From contig OX422192.1 in the NCBI GenBank assembly GCA_949130485.1, forward strand, positions 62,001-126,000: a DNA stretch of 64,000 nt. The letters are read 5' to 3'. The DNA is from Agelas oroides. Its lineage: Eukaryota > Porifera > Demospongiae > Agelasida > Agelasidae. A program made the position numbers and the translations under genes. Each line of letters begins with the position of its first letter. Position 1 is the first letter of the stretch. Under the pieces are notes generated by a model, which was given only the letters and a program-made list of their open reading frames with translations, was not told the origin of the DNA and did no database searches. Shown here one piece after another: positions 12,201-25,674 of the stretch.

Positions 12201-12427
12201 TCGGTGAGCTACAGTATACATCCCACACACATGAGGGTGGGGCCCACGGTTGGGTTGATGAAGACCCGTGGAGGTTTCCATGTCTTGCTTTCAGCAAGGT
12301 CTTTGTGGAATGAACAGCTCCAGCCCTCAGTCCATGCGGGAGGGAGAGTGGAAGTCAAACAGACACCTGCAGAGGAGAGAGAGAGCTCTGAACGGTTTGG
12401 TAGAAGATTACACTATTTAGCGAACTA

Positions 12428-12560
12428 TTAAGGGGAAAAACTGTGTACCCCCACACAGAATTTCCCCTTATTATCAAGGGGAAAAACTGTGTACCTCACA
12501 CAAAATGCCTTATATAAAGGGAAACACTGCGTATCCCCACACACGTGCCTGTGTACCCCT
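12428..12560. repeat. Degenerate tandem repeat with AGGGGAAAAACTGTGTACC core
   Basis: About three diverged copies of a 45-55 bp unit (AAGGGGAAAAACTGTGTACC and relatives), AT-rich and non-coding. Confidence 0.7.
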
Positions 12561-12889
12561 ATATAGTATTACTTGCCCTTTACTATCACATGCAAAATTA
12601 AAGGCATTTGTTCACTTTTCACTGAGTAAGAAACTGTTATGAAAGGTGCATAATAATTATTACACATGGAATAGAATTACAGGAAGGAAATAACTATATA
12701 TTACCAAGTTAATTAACCTGGCTGATAGCTACTGTATAATTAACCCATTTGCTACCAAAGTAACACCTTTACCATTAAGATGTGCAAGACAGAGATGCTT
12801 TCTTAGTGACATGTTGTTGTCATGGTGACGACCCCTCAGTCTAGGTGCACACACTAACATTGTATAATGCATAAGTGTAGAGCCACCAT

Positions 12890-13890
12890 CCTCATCATTG
12901 AGGCCGTCACCTCTCCTCTCCTCATCTCCCTCTCGTCACCATCCTGTCTCCTTTCCTCGTATCCCTCTCGTCACCATCCCATGCATGTCCTGCAATGGAA
13001 CATAGAGATAGTGGGTTAAAAAGGTCCTTGTTGTCTATTGGTATAAAGTTCTCCTCTCTTCTCATCATCATCCTGTCTCCTCTCCTCTTGTCACTATCCC
13101 ATGCATGTGTCCTGCAATGGAACATAGAGATTGTGAGTTAAAAGGGCCCTTGTCTATTGGCATGAAGTTCTCCTCTCCCTCTCATCACCATCCTGTCTCC
13201 TCTCCTCTCGTCTCCCTCTTGTCACCATCCTGTCTCCTCTCTTCTCTTCTCCCTCTCGTCACCATCCCATGCGTGTGTCCTGCAATGGAACATAGAGATT
13301 GTGGGTTAAAAAGGTCCTTGTCTATCGGTATAAAGTTGTCCTCTCCCTCTCGTCACCATCCTGTCTCCTCTCCTTCTCGTCTCCCTCTCGTGTCACTATC
13401 CTGTCCCCTCTCCTCTCGTCTCTCCTCTCCTCTTGTCTCCCTCTCATCACCATCCCATGCATGTGTCCTGCAATGGAACATAGAGATTGTGGGTCCTTGT
13501 TGTCTATTGGTATAAAGTTCTCCTCTCCTTCTCGTCTCCATCATGTCTCCTCTCCTTCTCTTCTCCCTCTCGTCACCATCCTGTCTCCTCTCTTCTCGTC
13601 TCCCTCTCGTCACTATCCTATGCGTGTGTCCTGCAATGGAACACAGAAATTGTGGGTTAAAAAGGTCCTTGTCTATTGGCATGAAGTTCTTCTCTCCCTC
13701 TCGTCACTATCCTATGCGTGTGTCCTGCAATGGAACACAGAAATTGTGGGTTAAAAAGGTCCTTGTCTATTGGCATGAAGTTCCCCTCTCCCTCTCGTCA
13801 CCATCCTGTCCCCTCTCCTTCTCGTCTCCCTCTTGTCACCATCCTGTCTCCTCTCTTCTCGTCTCCTCTCTTCTCATCTCCATCCCGTGA
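12890..13890. repeat. Large minisatellite, irregular units of about 90-190 bp
   Basis: At least six copies of a module beginning CCTGCAATGGAACATAGAGA and continuing TGTCTATTGG...AAGTTCTCCTC are separated by variable CTCTC/CGTCACCATCC pyrimidine stretches. Long open frames in several phases are repeat artefacts. No gene is supported. Confidence 0.9.
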
Positions 13891-14400
13891 AAACATGTCT
13901 TGACGATTGGCCTGTCACCTTCCTGCTGGGTTTCAAATATGCATGAGAGTGAAGGAGACAGCTCAACCAACCTGTCCTTGGGCTTGGGTTCAAATCCCAG
14001 CTGGATCCTGGAATTTTTCCATGGATTTATTTCTTGCTCTCTCAGCACAAAATTATTCAATCTGTCCTTGTCTCTGCAGGCATTCACAAGTTTGTAAGCT
14101 GTCTCCGCAGTTCATGAAGCTTGTAAGCTGGTCTGGTAGACGAACCTTCCTGCGTAATCTCAAAGACTCAGCTTTGGCTTTGTGGTGGCTTTCTGGATAA
14201 GTAACTAAACTTGCGTTTGCATAAATGCATTATTGTCCGTGTCTGAGTGACACACGTGCCTCGCTTTCTGCTATTTCCTTACATTGATCACAGACACTGT
14301 GATACTCGACGCTCTTTCCTTACATGTCAATAGCAAGCACTGACAATTATCCCTGGAACTCCCTAGGATGTACCCAGGACCTGATCACGATTATTTACCA
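13891..14400. other. Non-coding stretch, no gene seen
   Basis: Unique-looking DNA with no convincing exon. A GGTTCAAATCC motif at about 13988-13998 resembles a Pol III B box, but I could not find a matching A box or SINE structure. Confidence 0.4.
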
Positions 14401-14409
14401 TGTCTAGGA

Positions 14410-14660
14410 AGGTAGTCGTAGAATGGATGGACATCAGTGACCCCAGGGACAGTACAACAATATACCATGTCAGAAACAACCTTGGATGGTCAAGGTAGTC
14501 GTAGAATGGATGGGACCCCAGGGACAGTACAACGATATACCATGTCTAGGACAACCTTGGATGGTCAAGGTAGTCGTAGAATGGATGGGACCCCAGGAAC
14601 AGTACAACAATATACCATGTCAGGAACAAACACCCTTGGGATAAGGTAGTCCTGGGACAG
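14410..14660. repeat. Tandem repeat of about 70-75 bp
   Basis: Three copies built on GGTAGTCGTAGAATGGATGG, then CCCCAGGGACAGTACAAC and ATACCATGTC. A more diverged extension runs to about 14740. Confidence 0.85.
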
Positions 14661-14934
14661 ACAGACAGATTACAATACCAGCAAATGGTACACTGATTGG
14701 TCATGTCAGGGACAACCTTGACTGATCAAGGTAGTCAGTACAGTAACATGTGAAGAGTCAATATGGTATACAATAACTGTTATAGTGGACTGTACCAAGG
14801 TTACTGAATCGTTGTAGTACAATATAGTCTATGGAAGAGCCTTCTGTCCTCCTGTGAGCGGACCATACCAAGGTTAGCCTTGGACATCTGAAGTAATTGG
14901 TACTTTGACATATGATGGCATCCTTAGATACCTC

Positions 14935-15262
14935 TCTCGACTCACACACAACCACCATCACCCACACACAACCGCCATGACTCACACACAACCACCATGA
15001 CCCACACACAACCACCACCACACAACCACCATGACTCACACAACCACCACGACCCACACACAACCACCATCACTCACACACAACCACCATGACTCACATA
15101 CAACCACCATGACTCACATACAACCACCATGACCCACACACAACCACCATGACCCACACACAACCACCATCACTCACACACAACCACCATGACCCACATA
15201 CAACCACCATGACCCACACACAACCACCATGACCCACACACAACCACCATGACCGACACACA
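14935..15262. repeat. 20-bp minisatellite (CAACCACCATGACCCACACA)
   Basis: About 15 tandem copies of a 20-bp unit, with alternating GACCC/GACTC/CACTC variants. Confidence 0.95.
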
Positions 15263-15329
15263 GTGCAACATCACTCTGGTACCCCAAGCCCATCTGTTTT
15301 CAATCGCACACACACATACTCACTCACTC

Positions 15330-16345
15330 AATGTAGCCTGTCTCCTGGTAACTTTGAGAGGGGTGCCAGGGGAAGACCCAGGCCGTTTGTAGGAGAAAAT
15401 TAACGGCCTGGGTACAAGGATAGGGGAAGACACGTCTGTCTTGGTGTAGTCTGTGAGGTTGGTAGGGGGTGAAGATGTATGAGGGTGAGGTGTGAGTGGG
15501 GGTTGAAGGTGAGGGCGTGGGAGAAGTGGGATGGGAGGTGAGGTGGTGAAGGTGAGACTCCCACGCTAAACTCCTTCCCTCCACCCACAATACTCCCTAA
15601 TTCAACCCTGCCTTCTGCATCCACCGGTGCATGTGTGTGATTGAGGACAAACAAGCCTTCCCCTGGCACCCCTCTCGAAGTTACCAGAGGACAGACTAAG
15701 TGAAGACAGACAAGTCTTCCCCTGGGATTGTTCACCAGGGGGTAGACTACACCAAGACAAACAAGCCTTCCCCTGGCACCCCTCTCAAAGTTACCAGGAG
15801 ACAGACTACATTGAGTGAGTATGTGTGATTGAAAACAGACAGGCCTACCCCTGCTACCCCTTTTGGGGTACCAGAGTGTGTGTTTGTAAATGTGTGCGAT
15901 CCAGGACAAACAAGCCTTCCCCTGGCACCCCTCTCGAAGTTACCAGAGGACAGACTAAGTGAAGACAGACAAGTCTTCCCCTGGGATTGTTCACCAGGGG
16001 CCAGACTACACCAAGACAGACAAGCCTTCCCCTGGCACCCGTCTCAAAGTTACCAGGAGACAGACTACATTGAGTGAGTGAGTATGTGTGTGTGTGTTAG
16101 TGTGTGTGATTGAAAACAGAAAAGCCTATCCCCGGCACCCCTTTTGGGGTACCAGAGTGTGTGTTTGTGCATTGCATGCATGTATATGTATGTGTGTAGT
16201 TTGCAGTGTATGTATGTTGCACGTCATTGCAATTGAGGACAGACGAGCCCTGCCCTGGCACCCTTGTCAGAGTACACCAGAAGACAGACTACTTGAAAAT
16301 GAATGAAAAGGTCTTCCCCTGGCACCCCCCTAAATTATCATTCAT
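15330..16345. repeat. Complex repeat array of GACAGACAAGCCTTCCCCTG modules
   Basis: Direct and inverted copies of an approximately 55-bp module (AAGCCTTCCCCTGGCACCCC, TCTC.AAGTTACCAG, GACAGACTAC) are arranged in a higher-order repeat. For example, about 15620-15850 is nearly repeated at 15885-16120. One inverted copy lies at 15330-15440. No gene is supported. Confidence 0.85.
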
Positions 16346-16391
16346 ATACATGTATACTGGCTGTCTCGCTGGCTGTCAAGTGCGCCGGCAT

Positions 16392-16600
16392 AAGAATGGC
16401 CCATTCTCAAAAAGTCAATATTATTATTCCGCGCTCAAGAAATTGTGCGCTCTCCGTACGCGATCACACCGGCGTTGTTCTTCGCCTTGCGATAAGAAGG
16501 GCCCATTCTCAAAAAGTCAATATTATTATTCCGGGCTCAAGAAAAATTGTGCGCTCTCCGTACGCGATCACACTGGCGTTGTTCTTCGCCTTCCGATACA
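16392..16600. repeat. Direct duplication of about 103 bp
   Basis: Two adjacent copies start at ...GGCCCATTCTCAAAAAGTC and run through GTGCGCTCTCCGTACGCGAT to the CTTCGCCTT end. They are nearly identical and not obviously coding. Confidence 0.85.
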
Positions 16601-17028
16601 GTTCTTCGCTGTTCGCTCGCGGTCGCCATCGCGCGCGTTTTGTTTATGCTACTTTTCTTAGGCCACTATTTGTTGCATGTAGTTTCTCATCAGGAACTTT
16701 CTCTAAAGTTCGTGCGGGCGGGCGTCCATTACCATTATACCATTATTCGCCAAACGCAAAAACGTTCAGCTCCTGAGTCGCGAGGCTACGCTTCCTGTAA
16801 AATAAGTAAAGTCTGGGGGTAAGCGCTCCGGCATTTTAGGTAGTGAGACACCTTTTAGCTGTTGTGCAGTTCACTGAGTAGCGAGAAATCAACATGTAAA
16901 TCAGCAGCATCGACGCGTACAGAGCGTGAGATCGATAAAATATACAATAATGGCCAGCGAAGCGGGTCCCAAAAAAAACCTGCGGGCGGGGGATGAGAAA
17001 CTAATATGCAACAAATAGTGGCCTTATC

Positions 17029-17190
17029 TTACCTGTTTCAACCGTCTTCGCTCCCGATGTCTTTCGGCTTGGCGTAGCGCTTCCCCCTCCACCAGTGACC
17101 ATTCTCTCTGCTCGCTCCGATCTGCTTTCTTGTCGACAGAGTGCTTTCCCTTCGCTCCACATAACCTCTTCCAAACTTCTCCGATCAGCA
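17029..17190 (-). CDS. Possible single coding exon, unrecognised
   Basis: A minus-strand frame starting at an ATG near 17190 encodes a hydrophilic, strongly charged helix-like segment (GEALRQAERHRERRRLKQ) and stops at a textbook donor, CAG|GTAAGATAAG, at about 17029. It abuts a 33-bp-arm hairpin just upstream. I cannot place it in a family and found no partner exon. Confidence 0.3.
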
Positions 17191-17195
17191 GCATA

Positions 17196-17274
17196 ATGCG
17201 TATCCACGTGCACTTCAAATTTGGCGGGACATGTATGTATGCCCGCCAAATTCGAAGTGCACGTGGATACGCAT
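17196..17274. repeat. Long perfect-type inverted repeat (33-bp arms, 13-nt loop)
   Basis: Arms 17196-17228 and 17242-17274 are reverse complements with one mismatch (CAAATTTGG versus CCAAATTCG), around a loop of ACATGTATGTATG. In DNA this is a cruciform-forming palindrome and in RNA a stable hairpin. Flanking DNA is ordinary. Confidence 0.95.
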
Positions 17275-17959
17275 GCGCAAAACCATGCATTGCAAATGGT
17301 CTTCCTTGCTAAGTTCTGTAATTCATTTTGCCTGCATGTTGGGCTAGTGTATCTTGTGCCTACCTTTTCATATGTATACTTTATACCTCGTGCTCCCCTG
17401 TGGGCTTTTCGATTAAACCTTTGAACCTCATTACTTCATGCATGCATACACTATGTATGATCACTATATACAGTCTCTTTGCTCCACTGCCTGCATGCAC
17501 GCAATACAAGTTATATGTTAAGTCTAAATGGTCATCAACCAAGTTTACATTTTAGCAGGAAGAAATTTTATAGTATACTGGAGCATACATCCACAAGCCT
17601 TATACACCACCCCCACCCTAGCAACTGTGTATCACCCACTACTGTACAAGTAGTAGAGAACTTGCTCCACCCAGAAAGGTTCAAGTTTATATCAGAGTTT
17701 TATTGAAGATATTGCCATGTTACAAAACAAATGAGCCTAGTTAAAACTGTAATGAGGGACAAGAAGTGCATGACACTCACAGATCTCTACAATGATCCAC
17801 GGACATGCAACATACGACTGTTCATCTGCATGCTTCTAGCATGATTTGTATACACTGAAGATCAGCGGTATAATACTGGTGATGACCAGGTTGCAGGAAC
17901 CCTCGACTGAATGTAATCTTTGAAATCTGTCTCACAAAATCTTCCAAGATTTGTCAGTC

Positions 17960-20190
<2,231 letters not shown>

Positions 20191-20469
20191 ACTGGGCATA
20201 TGGGGGGGGGCGGGGCGACAACTGCGGAAGTGGTCTGGCTTGCGAGACTAAACTAAGCACAGTCACACAACAGCGCTTGCGAGACTTTTACAATTCTGCC
20301 GGAATATTTCACCCGCTGGAAGAGCTTCGCGAGGAACTTGCCCGCACTGATCAGAGAGAAAGAGCGCGCTGAACTTGTTTCGTTCTGAGACCGCCTGGTG
20401 ACAAAATAAAAGGCTAATTAGTCGTTGTGTGGCTGACTTGAAGATACCGTAGAAGGTAGTCGCACCAAG

Positions 20470-22774
20470 ATGGGCGGAGGAGACTTGGTGAGTTGATGAT
20501 CCCTAGGGTGTATGGGAAGGGATGGGCGGAGGAGAGTTGATGATCCCTAGAGTGTATGGGAAGGGATGGTGTGGGGATCAGAGGCACTGTTATTCCAATT
20601 AATGCCACCCGTGAACGACATAGCAACAATCTTGTATTTACGCCTGTGCGACAGGGAATAGTCCACAGAGAATTTTGGAAACTTTCATTTTATAGAAAAA
20701 TTTCTCTGGGGGGGGTTAGTACCATGAAGACTTGTGCATGTGAGCCAGTGACTGGTTTGCACCTGTCACGTGTATTAGCCCCCCCCAGTCCAAATTCTAC
20801 CAAAGTATTTGACCCCTCCCCCCTTGCACATGCTCAACTTTGGTTTGCTGGAACAAGTGCGGCAACCATCGGTACAGATTTCAGTGCACCATCCCTCTAG
20901 TCTCGTGCCCAGACCCCACCCTCTCACAAGGAAAAGGGTCTGGTGACCATTGAGTGATTTCTTGGTTGTGCCGAGTCAGCAGTCTTGATACTGAACAACC
21001 CAACGAAATAGCACCACGTCATGCAACCATGTGCTTGATCGACCGACCGACCTATTCGTAGTCTTGTGCCCAGACCCCACCCTCGCCTCTGTTGCGCTAC
21101 TCAAGTCACATGACTAATGGCATTTTGCTGACTCGGCACAACCAAGAAATCGCTCAATGGTCACCAGACCCTTTTCCTCGTGCGAGGGTGGGGTCCGGGC
21201 ACGAGACTACCATCCCTCTAGTCAGACCCTAGTGTGCAAGGTTTCACGAGACTAGTTGCTGAACACCTTACTGTGAGGTACATAATCGTTCAGACACGGC
21301 AGGTGCTGGTGAGGTGTATACTACTTTGTGCTACCTTTTATAGTTGCAGTGCCAACTGTACAGTAGGAGTCAATAAAACGTTCTGTATCGTAATCGTAGT
21401 ACATTTTATTGACGCCAACTATACCAACATACTGCAGGTCCCCTTCTTTCCAAGTACTTTGGTATTCTAAAGTATTTGGACTTGTGTGGGGGGGGGGGGG
21501 GGGGGGGAACCATTTGGTGGGTTAATAGCTTTGGAGCGGGAGGGGGACCATTTTGGTGGGTCCATCATGGCACACCTTCTGACTGCAGAACCTGAAGAAG
21601 AGCTGGCACCCGCAAACCTTTCACAACCTAGAGCGCGTGTGGAAGGCACAGCAGAAAGATGAACGAGAGAAGAAGAAGATTCAAGATCTCCAGCAGGAGA
21701 TACGAGAGGAAAGGGCGCGAGAAGAAATGCAGCGCATGGCAGTCGAGAGTGGAATAACAAAGTAAAGCATACCTCTCCCTCTTGTTTCGTTTGTGTTAGA
21801 GTACACCTCTCCCTCTTGTGTTAGAGTACTTCCCTTTCCACAGGAAGAAGGATGAACGTGTGGAGTGGCTGTACCGTGGTCCTGGTAGCTCAGTGAACAG
21901 AGAAGAGTATCTGCTTGGAAAGAAGATTGACAAAATGGTGGATCCTACGCTTGTCGAGGAAGAAAGGGAGAAGGAGGTGAGAAGGTGATGGGACTTGTGT
22001 CAAGTGGGAAGCCCTGTGTCCGGGTGATGACCACAGTAGGTGGGCCAAATTGACATTGACTGGCTAAACAAGAGTACCTTAGACCAGCCTTCTTCCCTTC
22101 CTGGTGTAAGAGTATGCATTGGTTCATGTATGTGAGGCTATTCATGTTCGTATCCCATAGGCCCTTACCTCAGGACCTGGGGCCCTGTTCACTCCTGCTG
22201 ATGCGGCTGGAAGTGCGGCAGACATTGCCGTGAAGGTGCGTGAAGACCCATTGTTCTTGATCAAGAAGAAAGAGGAGGAAGCAAAGCGTCTGCTCTCCTC
22301 CAATCCTGTCAAGCTGAAGCAACTGCAGCAGGTTAGGGCCCAGTTCTCTCTCCCTCTCACTTGTAGGGCTGTGTACTGCACCATTCTCCATGCAGCTGGT
22401 ATCCAAGGAGAAACACAAAGAGAAACACAAAAAATCAAAGAAGAAGAAACGTGCTGAGTCCCCCAGAAGGTGAGGTGACCGACCCACGACTGTGGATCAT
22501 TTGTGTATCCATGCCACACTGCAAGGCCTTGTTAGTTTAGCGTTTCTCTCTGGGCAGTCAATTAGCTTCAGGACCCAGTTGATGTAGGGCTATGCCCACA
22601 GTGGGTGGGCCAAGTGCAGTGAACTGAAACCACAATGCTCTGTTTGTGGTTCTGTCTGTATGAAGGGTTGCAAGTCACCTCAAGTCAAGTGATAAGCTGA
22701 CAGGCATGGAGTCAAGCACTGAGCCATCAAGTATGTGCCTGTGGTGTGTGTGTATGTGTGCGTGCGTGCGTGTG

Positions 22775-22807
<33 letters not shown>

Positions 22808-22828
22808 GTGTGTGTGTGTGTGTGTGCG

Positions 22829-22863
<35 letters not shown>

Positions 22864-24202
22864 GTGTGTGTGTGTGTGTGTGCGTGTGATGGCAACTCTG
22901 TTCTTGTGCAGGTGAACACAAGAGAAGTCACAGAAGGTACATGCACATTTCTCCAGTACGTTGTCAGTAATTGACAGTTGCTTGTTTTCTCTCAGTGTGT
23001 CCAGGCACCATCCTTATAGCAGGTCCCACACAAGGTACACCAGGTGCATGTCCTTGACATCATGTGCGTGCATGAGTCATATCTTCCTCTGTAGGCGCAT
23101 GGACCCTGAGGAACTGGAGAGGAGAAGACAGGCCATGATGGCTGATGCCAGGTACATATGCCCTCTTCTCTGCACACCTTCACAAACACACACTCTGAGA
23201 TGTTAGTGTAATATTGTTATTGTTGATGTTATTTCGTTGTAGGGAGCATGGCCGGGAGAGGGAGGGGAGATTGAGGAAACATCAGGTAAGAGAGAGAGAG
23301 AGAGAGATGGAGAAGACACAATGGTTATAACTCAATACACACACACACACACCTTCACACACAGGAGGACAAGAGAAGAGAGGAGCAGGATGAAAAGGAG
23401 ACGGTGCCAAGCGACTTTCTCCAGTAAGGACTTGTGGTCAAGAACCTCTTTCCCAAGAAAAGGGGAACAGAAAAGACTTGAAACCAATCAACCATCGAGC
23501 CTGGCTGGCCTCATACCATCGAGCCTGGCTGGCCTCACACCATCGAGCCTGGCTGGCCTCACACCATCGAGCCTGGCTGGCCTCATACCATCGACTCATA
23601 CCATCGAGCCTGGCTAGCCTCACACCATCGAGCCTGGCTAGCCTCATACCATCGAGCCTGGCTGGCCTCACACCATCGAGCCTGGCTGGCCTCATACCAT
23701 TGAGCCTGGCTGGCCTCATACCATCGACTCATACCATCGAGCCTGGCTAGCCTCACACCATCGAGCCTGGCTAGCCTCACACCATCGAGCCTGGCTGGCC
23801 TCACACCATCGAGCCTGGCTAGCCTCACACCATCGAGCCTGGCTGGCCTCACACCATCGAGCCTGGCTAGCCTCACACCATCGAGCCTGGCTAGCCTCAC
23901 ACCATCGAGCCTGGCTGGCCTCACACCATCGAGCCTGGCTAGCCTCATACCATCGAGCCTGGCTAGCCTCATACCCTGGTTTCCCCTCTACACAAGAGTA
24001 TTTTTCTGCATGTTATCGTAACTAAAGTGTGGAGGTCTGGGAGACCAATTGTCTAGTGTGACTCTCTATGTTTCCCTGCAGGCCTCTGCGTGTGCAGTCG
24101 CTGACATCCTCCCAGTCTGTAGGAGAACGCATTCATAGACACATTGGCTCTGTCCAGAGAACTTCAGCTGCTCTGAACTCCAACTTTATGCACAGAAAAT
24201 AG
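20470..24202 (+). CDS. CWC25: Pre-mRNA-splicing factor CWC25 homolog (complete, 12 exons, 322 aa)
   Basis: CWC25 joins the activated spliceosome and promotes the first transesterification step in the nucleus. Exons: 20470-20487, 21589-21761, 21844-21976, 22161-22331, 22396-22469, 22666-22730, 22912-22936, 23005-23034, 23095-23151, 23243-23285, 23365-23423, 24082-24202; their sum is 969 nt, an exact multiple of three. Exon 1 encodes only MGGGDL, identical to the vertebrate start. Exon 2 opens with NLKKSWHPQTFHNLERVWKA, the CIR N-terminal motif. Then follow REERAREEMQRMAVESG, REDPLFLIKKKEEEAKR, a Lys-rich SKKKKRAESPRR segment and the conserved end (LTSSQSVGERIHRHIGSVQR, then FMHRK). It is shorter than the human protein because the RS-like middle is reduced to tiny exons. 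Introns hold (TG)n and a 24-bp minisatellite. Confidence 0.95.
20888..21223. mobile_element. Palindromic miniature element with 15-bp flanking direct repeats
   Basis: Within CWC25 intron 1. Arms of about 80-90 bp beginning TCTCGTGCCCAGACCCCACC (from 20901) are mirrored up to GGGCACGAGA (21206). The direct repeat ACCATCCCTCTAGTC lies at 20888-20902 and again at 21209-21223. The arm motif recurs at about 1968 and internally at about 21058. No coding potential. The superfamily is unclear because the target duplication is long for a cut-and-paste element. Confidence 0.65.
22743..22890. repeat. Interrupted (TG)n microsatellite
   Basis: TG repeats broken by TTG and CG variants in CWC25 intron 6, immediately after the exon 6 donor. 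Confidence 0.95.
23495..23975. repeat. 24-bp minisatellite (ACCATCGAGCCTGGCTGGCC...)
   Basis: About 20 copies of a 24-bp unit in the last CWC25 intron, alternating GGCTGG/GGCTAG and CAC/CAT variants. Because 24 is a multiple of three, long frames stay open on both strands; they are not genes. Confidence 0.95.
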
Positions 24203-24556
24203 CATCATACTGTTGTCTACATTGTGGCTCCGTTATACTCATATTCCTGTACCCTCATCTTTTTATCAATAACTCACTCCCCTGGCCTCGTACCTGTTCA
24301 TTTGGGTACGAGGCTCAGAGGAGGTCGGACATGTTGACCTTTGCTAATTAAAACAACTGAGGTCATCACTAATTGATCTAGGATATTGCTATGAAAACGG
24401 GAGGCGCGCGCGGGCGGGGCACGAGACTAATGTTTCCGTACCATGTTGTATCGAACTGGGAACGAGGGTGTCCAATATTTGTTAGCGATTAGTGAACCCG
24501 ACAGTTGCCTGATAGTTTGTGACCAGTAGTCTAGCGAGAGGTACTACTGTTCTAGG
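24203..24556. promoter_or_regulatory. CWC25-PMCA intergenic spacer, likely PMCA promoter
   Basis: A 354-bp gap between the CWC25 stop and the Ca2+-ATPase ATG. It contains a short hairpin (CCTCGTACC...GGGTACGAGG, 24287-24313) and a CG-rich block (GGCGCGCGCGGGCGGGGC, about 24401). A promoter role follows only from position. Confidence 0.5.
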
Positions 24557-25629
24557 ATGGCTACCACGTCCCCTTTCGGTATCAGTGTATACCAGCTCCA
24601 AGATCTGATGTCCCAGCGCAGTAAGGACGGCTGCAAGCGACTGAGCGAGTACGATGGCGTGCTGGGCATAGCGGACATGCTTCAGTCCAACATAAAAGCT
24701 GGACTTGACGGGTCGTCGCAAGACCTAGAAGCGCGAAAGAGAGAATACGGTCCCAACTACATTGCTCCCGTTCCGCCCAAGTCCTTTCTCGCTCTAGCGC
24801 TGGACGCGATTCAGGACAAGACCCTGGTTATCCTGATCGTGGCAGCGCTGCTGAGTATCATCCTGGGCGTGACGGTAGAGGAACAGAAGGACATCGCGTG
24901 GATTGAAGGCGCCGCTATCCTGGCCGCCGTCGCGCTGGTGGTCGTGGTGACGGCCGTCAACGACTGGACCAAAGAGAGACAGTTCCGCGGGCTGCAGAAG
25001 AAGTTGGACACTGACTCCAGGTGTGGTAATTCATCCTCCCTCCCTCCCTCTCTCCTCCCTCCTTCCCTCCCTTGTGGAGCACTTCACTATCTATGGTGTA
25101 GCCTTGACCTCCCTTTTCTTTCCTCCTTTTCCCTCCCATTTTCTGGCTGCTTTCCTTTCTTTCCTGCTCCCTCTCTTTTTATTGTGCTGCTGTAACCTAA
25201 TCCTCCAATATCCAGATTTTCTGTCTTGCGTGATGGACGCACGGAGGAACTTCCATTGGCAGAGATGGTGGTGGGTGATGTGGCAAAGTTCAAGTATGGC
25301 AATACCTTCCCAGTGGACGGTATTCTCATCCAGGTGAGACGTACTGTCTGCTGTGTCTACACTGTGAAACACATTCAGCCAGTGTTCCTCCTCTCCTAGG
25401 GTTTCGATGTGAAAGTGGACGAGAGTTCTCTTACGGGAGAAGCTGCCCTTGTGAAGAAGCACATTGACAGTGATCCTATGCTCTACGCTGGCACGCAGGT
25501 GATGGAGGGAGAGGGTACGATGCTTGTGACTGCTGTCGGTGTCAGCTCTCAACAAGGCATGATTTTCAAACTCATGATGGCGCAGAAGGAGGACGATGCT
25601 GGTATGTCCCTAATTTAGCTTTCACACAC

Positions 25630-25674
<45 letters not shown>

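Larger units (their letters stand above)
9600..12380 (-). pseudogene. SMARCC: SMARCC1/2 (BAF155/170) N-terminal region, partial; possibly spliced onto KANSL1
   Basis: SMARCC proteins are core SWI/SNF subunits. Conserved minus-strand pieces occur in order. About 12245-12366 holds FDFHSPSRMD and then, in another frame, FHKDLAESKTWKPPRVFINP (vertebrate FDLQNPSRMDRN...TRPNIYLIP). Exon 11904-11979 has DATHVIYP. Exon 11604-11823 has VLVHWWFYPDSYDS and DTDSFNEWMNEEDYE. A basic KSGKKKRRS piece ends near 10280. Linker exon 10108-10187 has DVTKDLPNPPPAPKVEEV, matching the vertebrate LTKDM...PVPNVEEV. The SWIRM, SANT and C-terminal coiled coil were not found. Frame jumps occur within the 12.3 kb piece and around the VHWW exon. 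Together these suggest a decayed or truncated copy, although sequencing errors could mimic the frameshifts. A TTAA-flanked element (10790-11464) sits in one intron. Confidence 0.65.

Noticed and set aside
13105-13903. Repeated frames with CPAMEHRDCGLK motif
   Set aside because: A minisatellite artefact with several equivalent frames and no splice or homology support.
13980-14010. B-box-like GGTTCAAATCC suggesting a tRNA-derived SINE
   Set aside because: No matching A box, tail or flanking duplication was found.
14935-15262. Short regular repeats considered as a CRISPR array
   Set aside because: The 20-bp units are contiguous with no unique spacers, and the genome is eukaryotic.
23438-23972. 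Repetitive proteins (RLARLDGV... and SSLAGLTP...) on both strands
   Set aside because: A 24-bp repeat keeps frames open; it lies in the last intron of CWC25, between splice sites that restore the conserved C-terminus.
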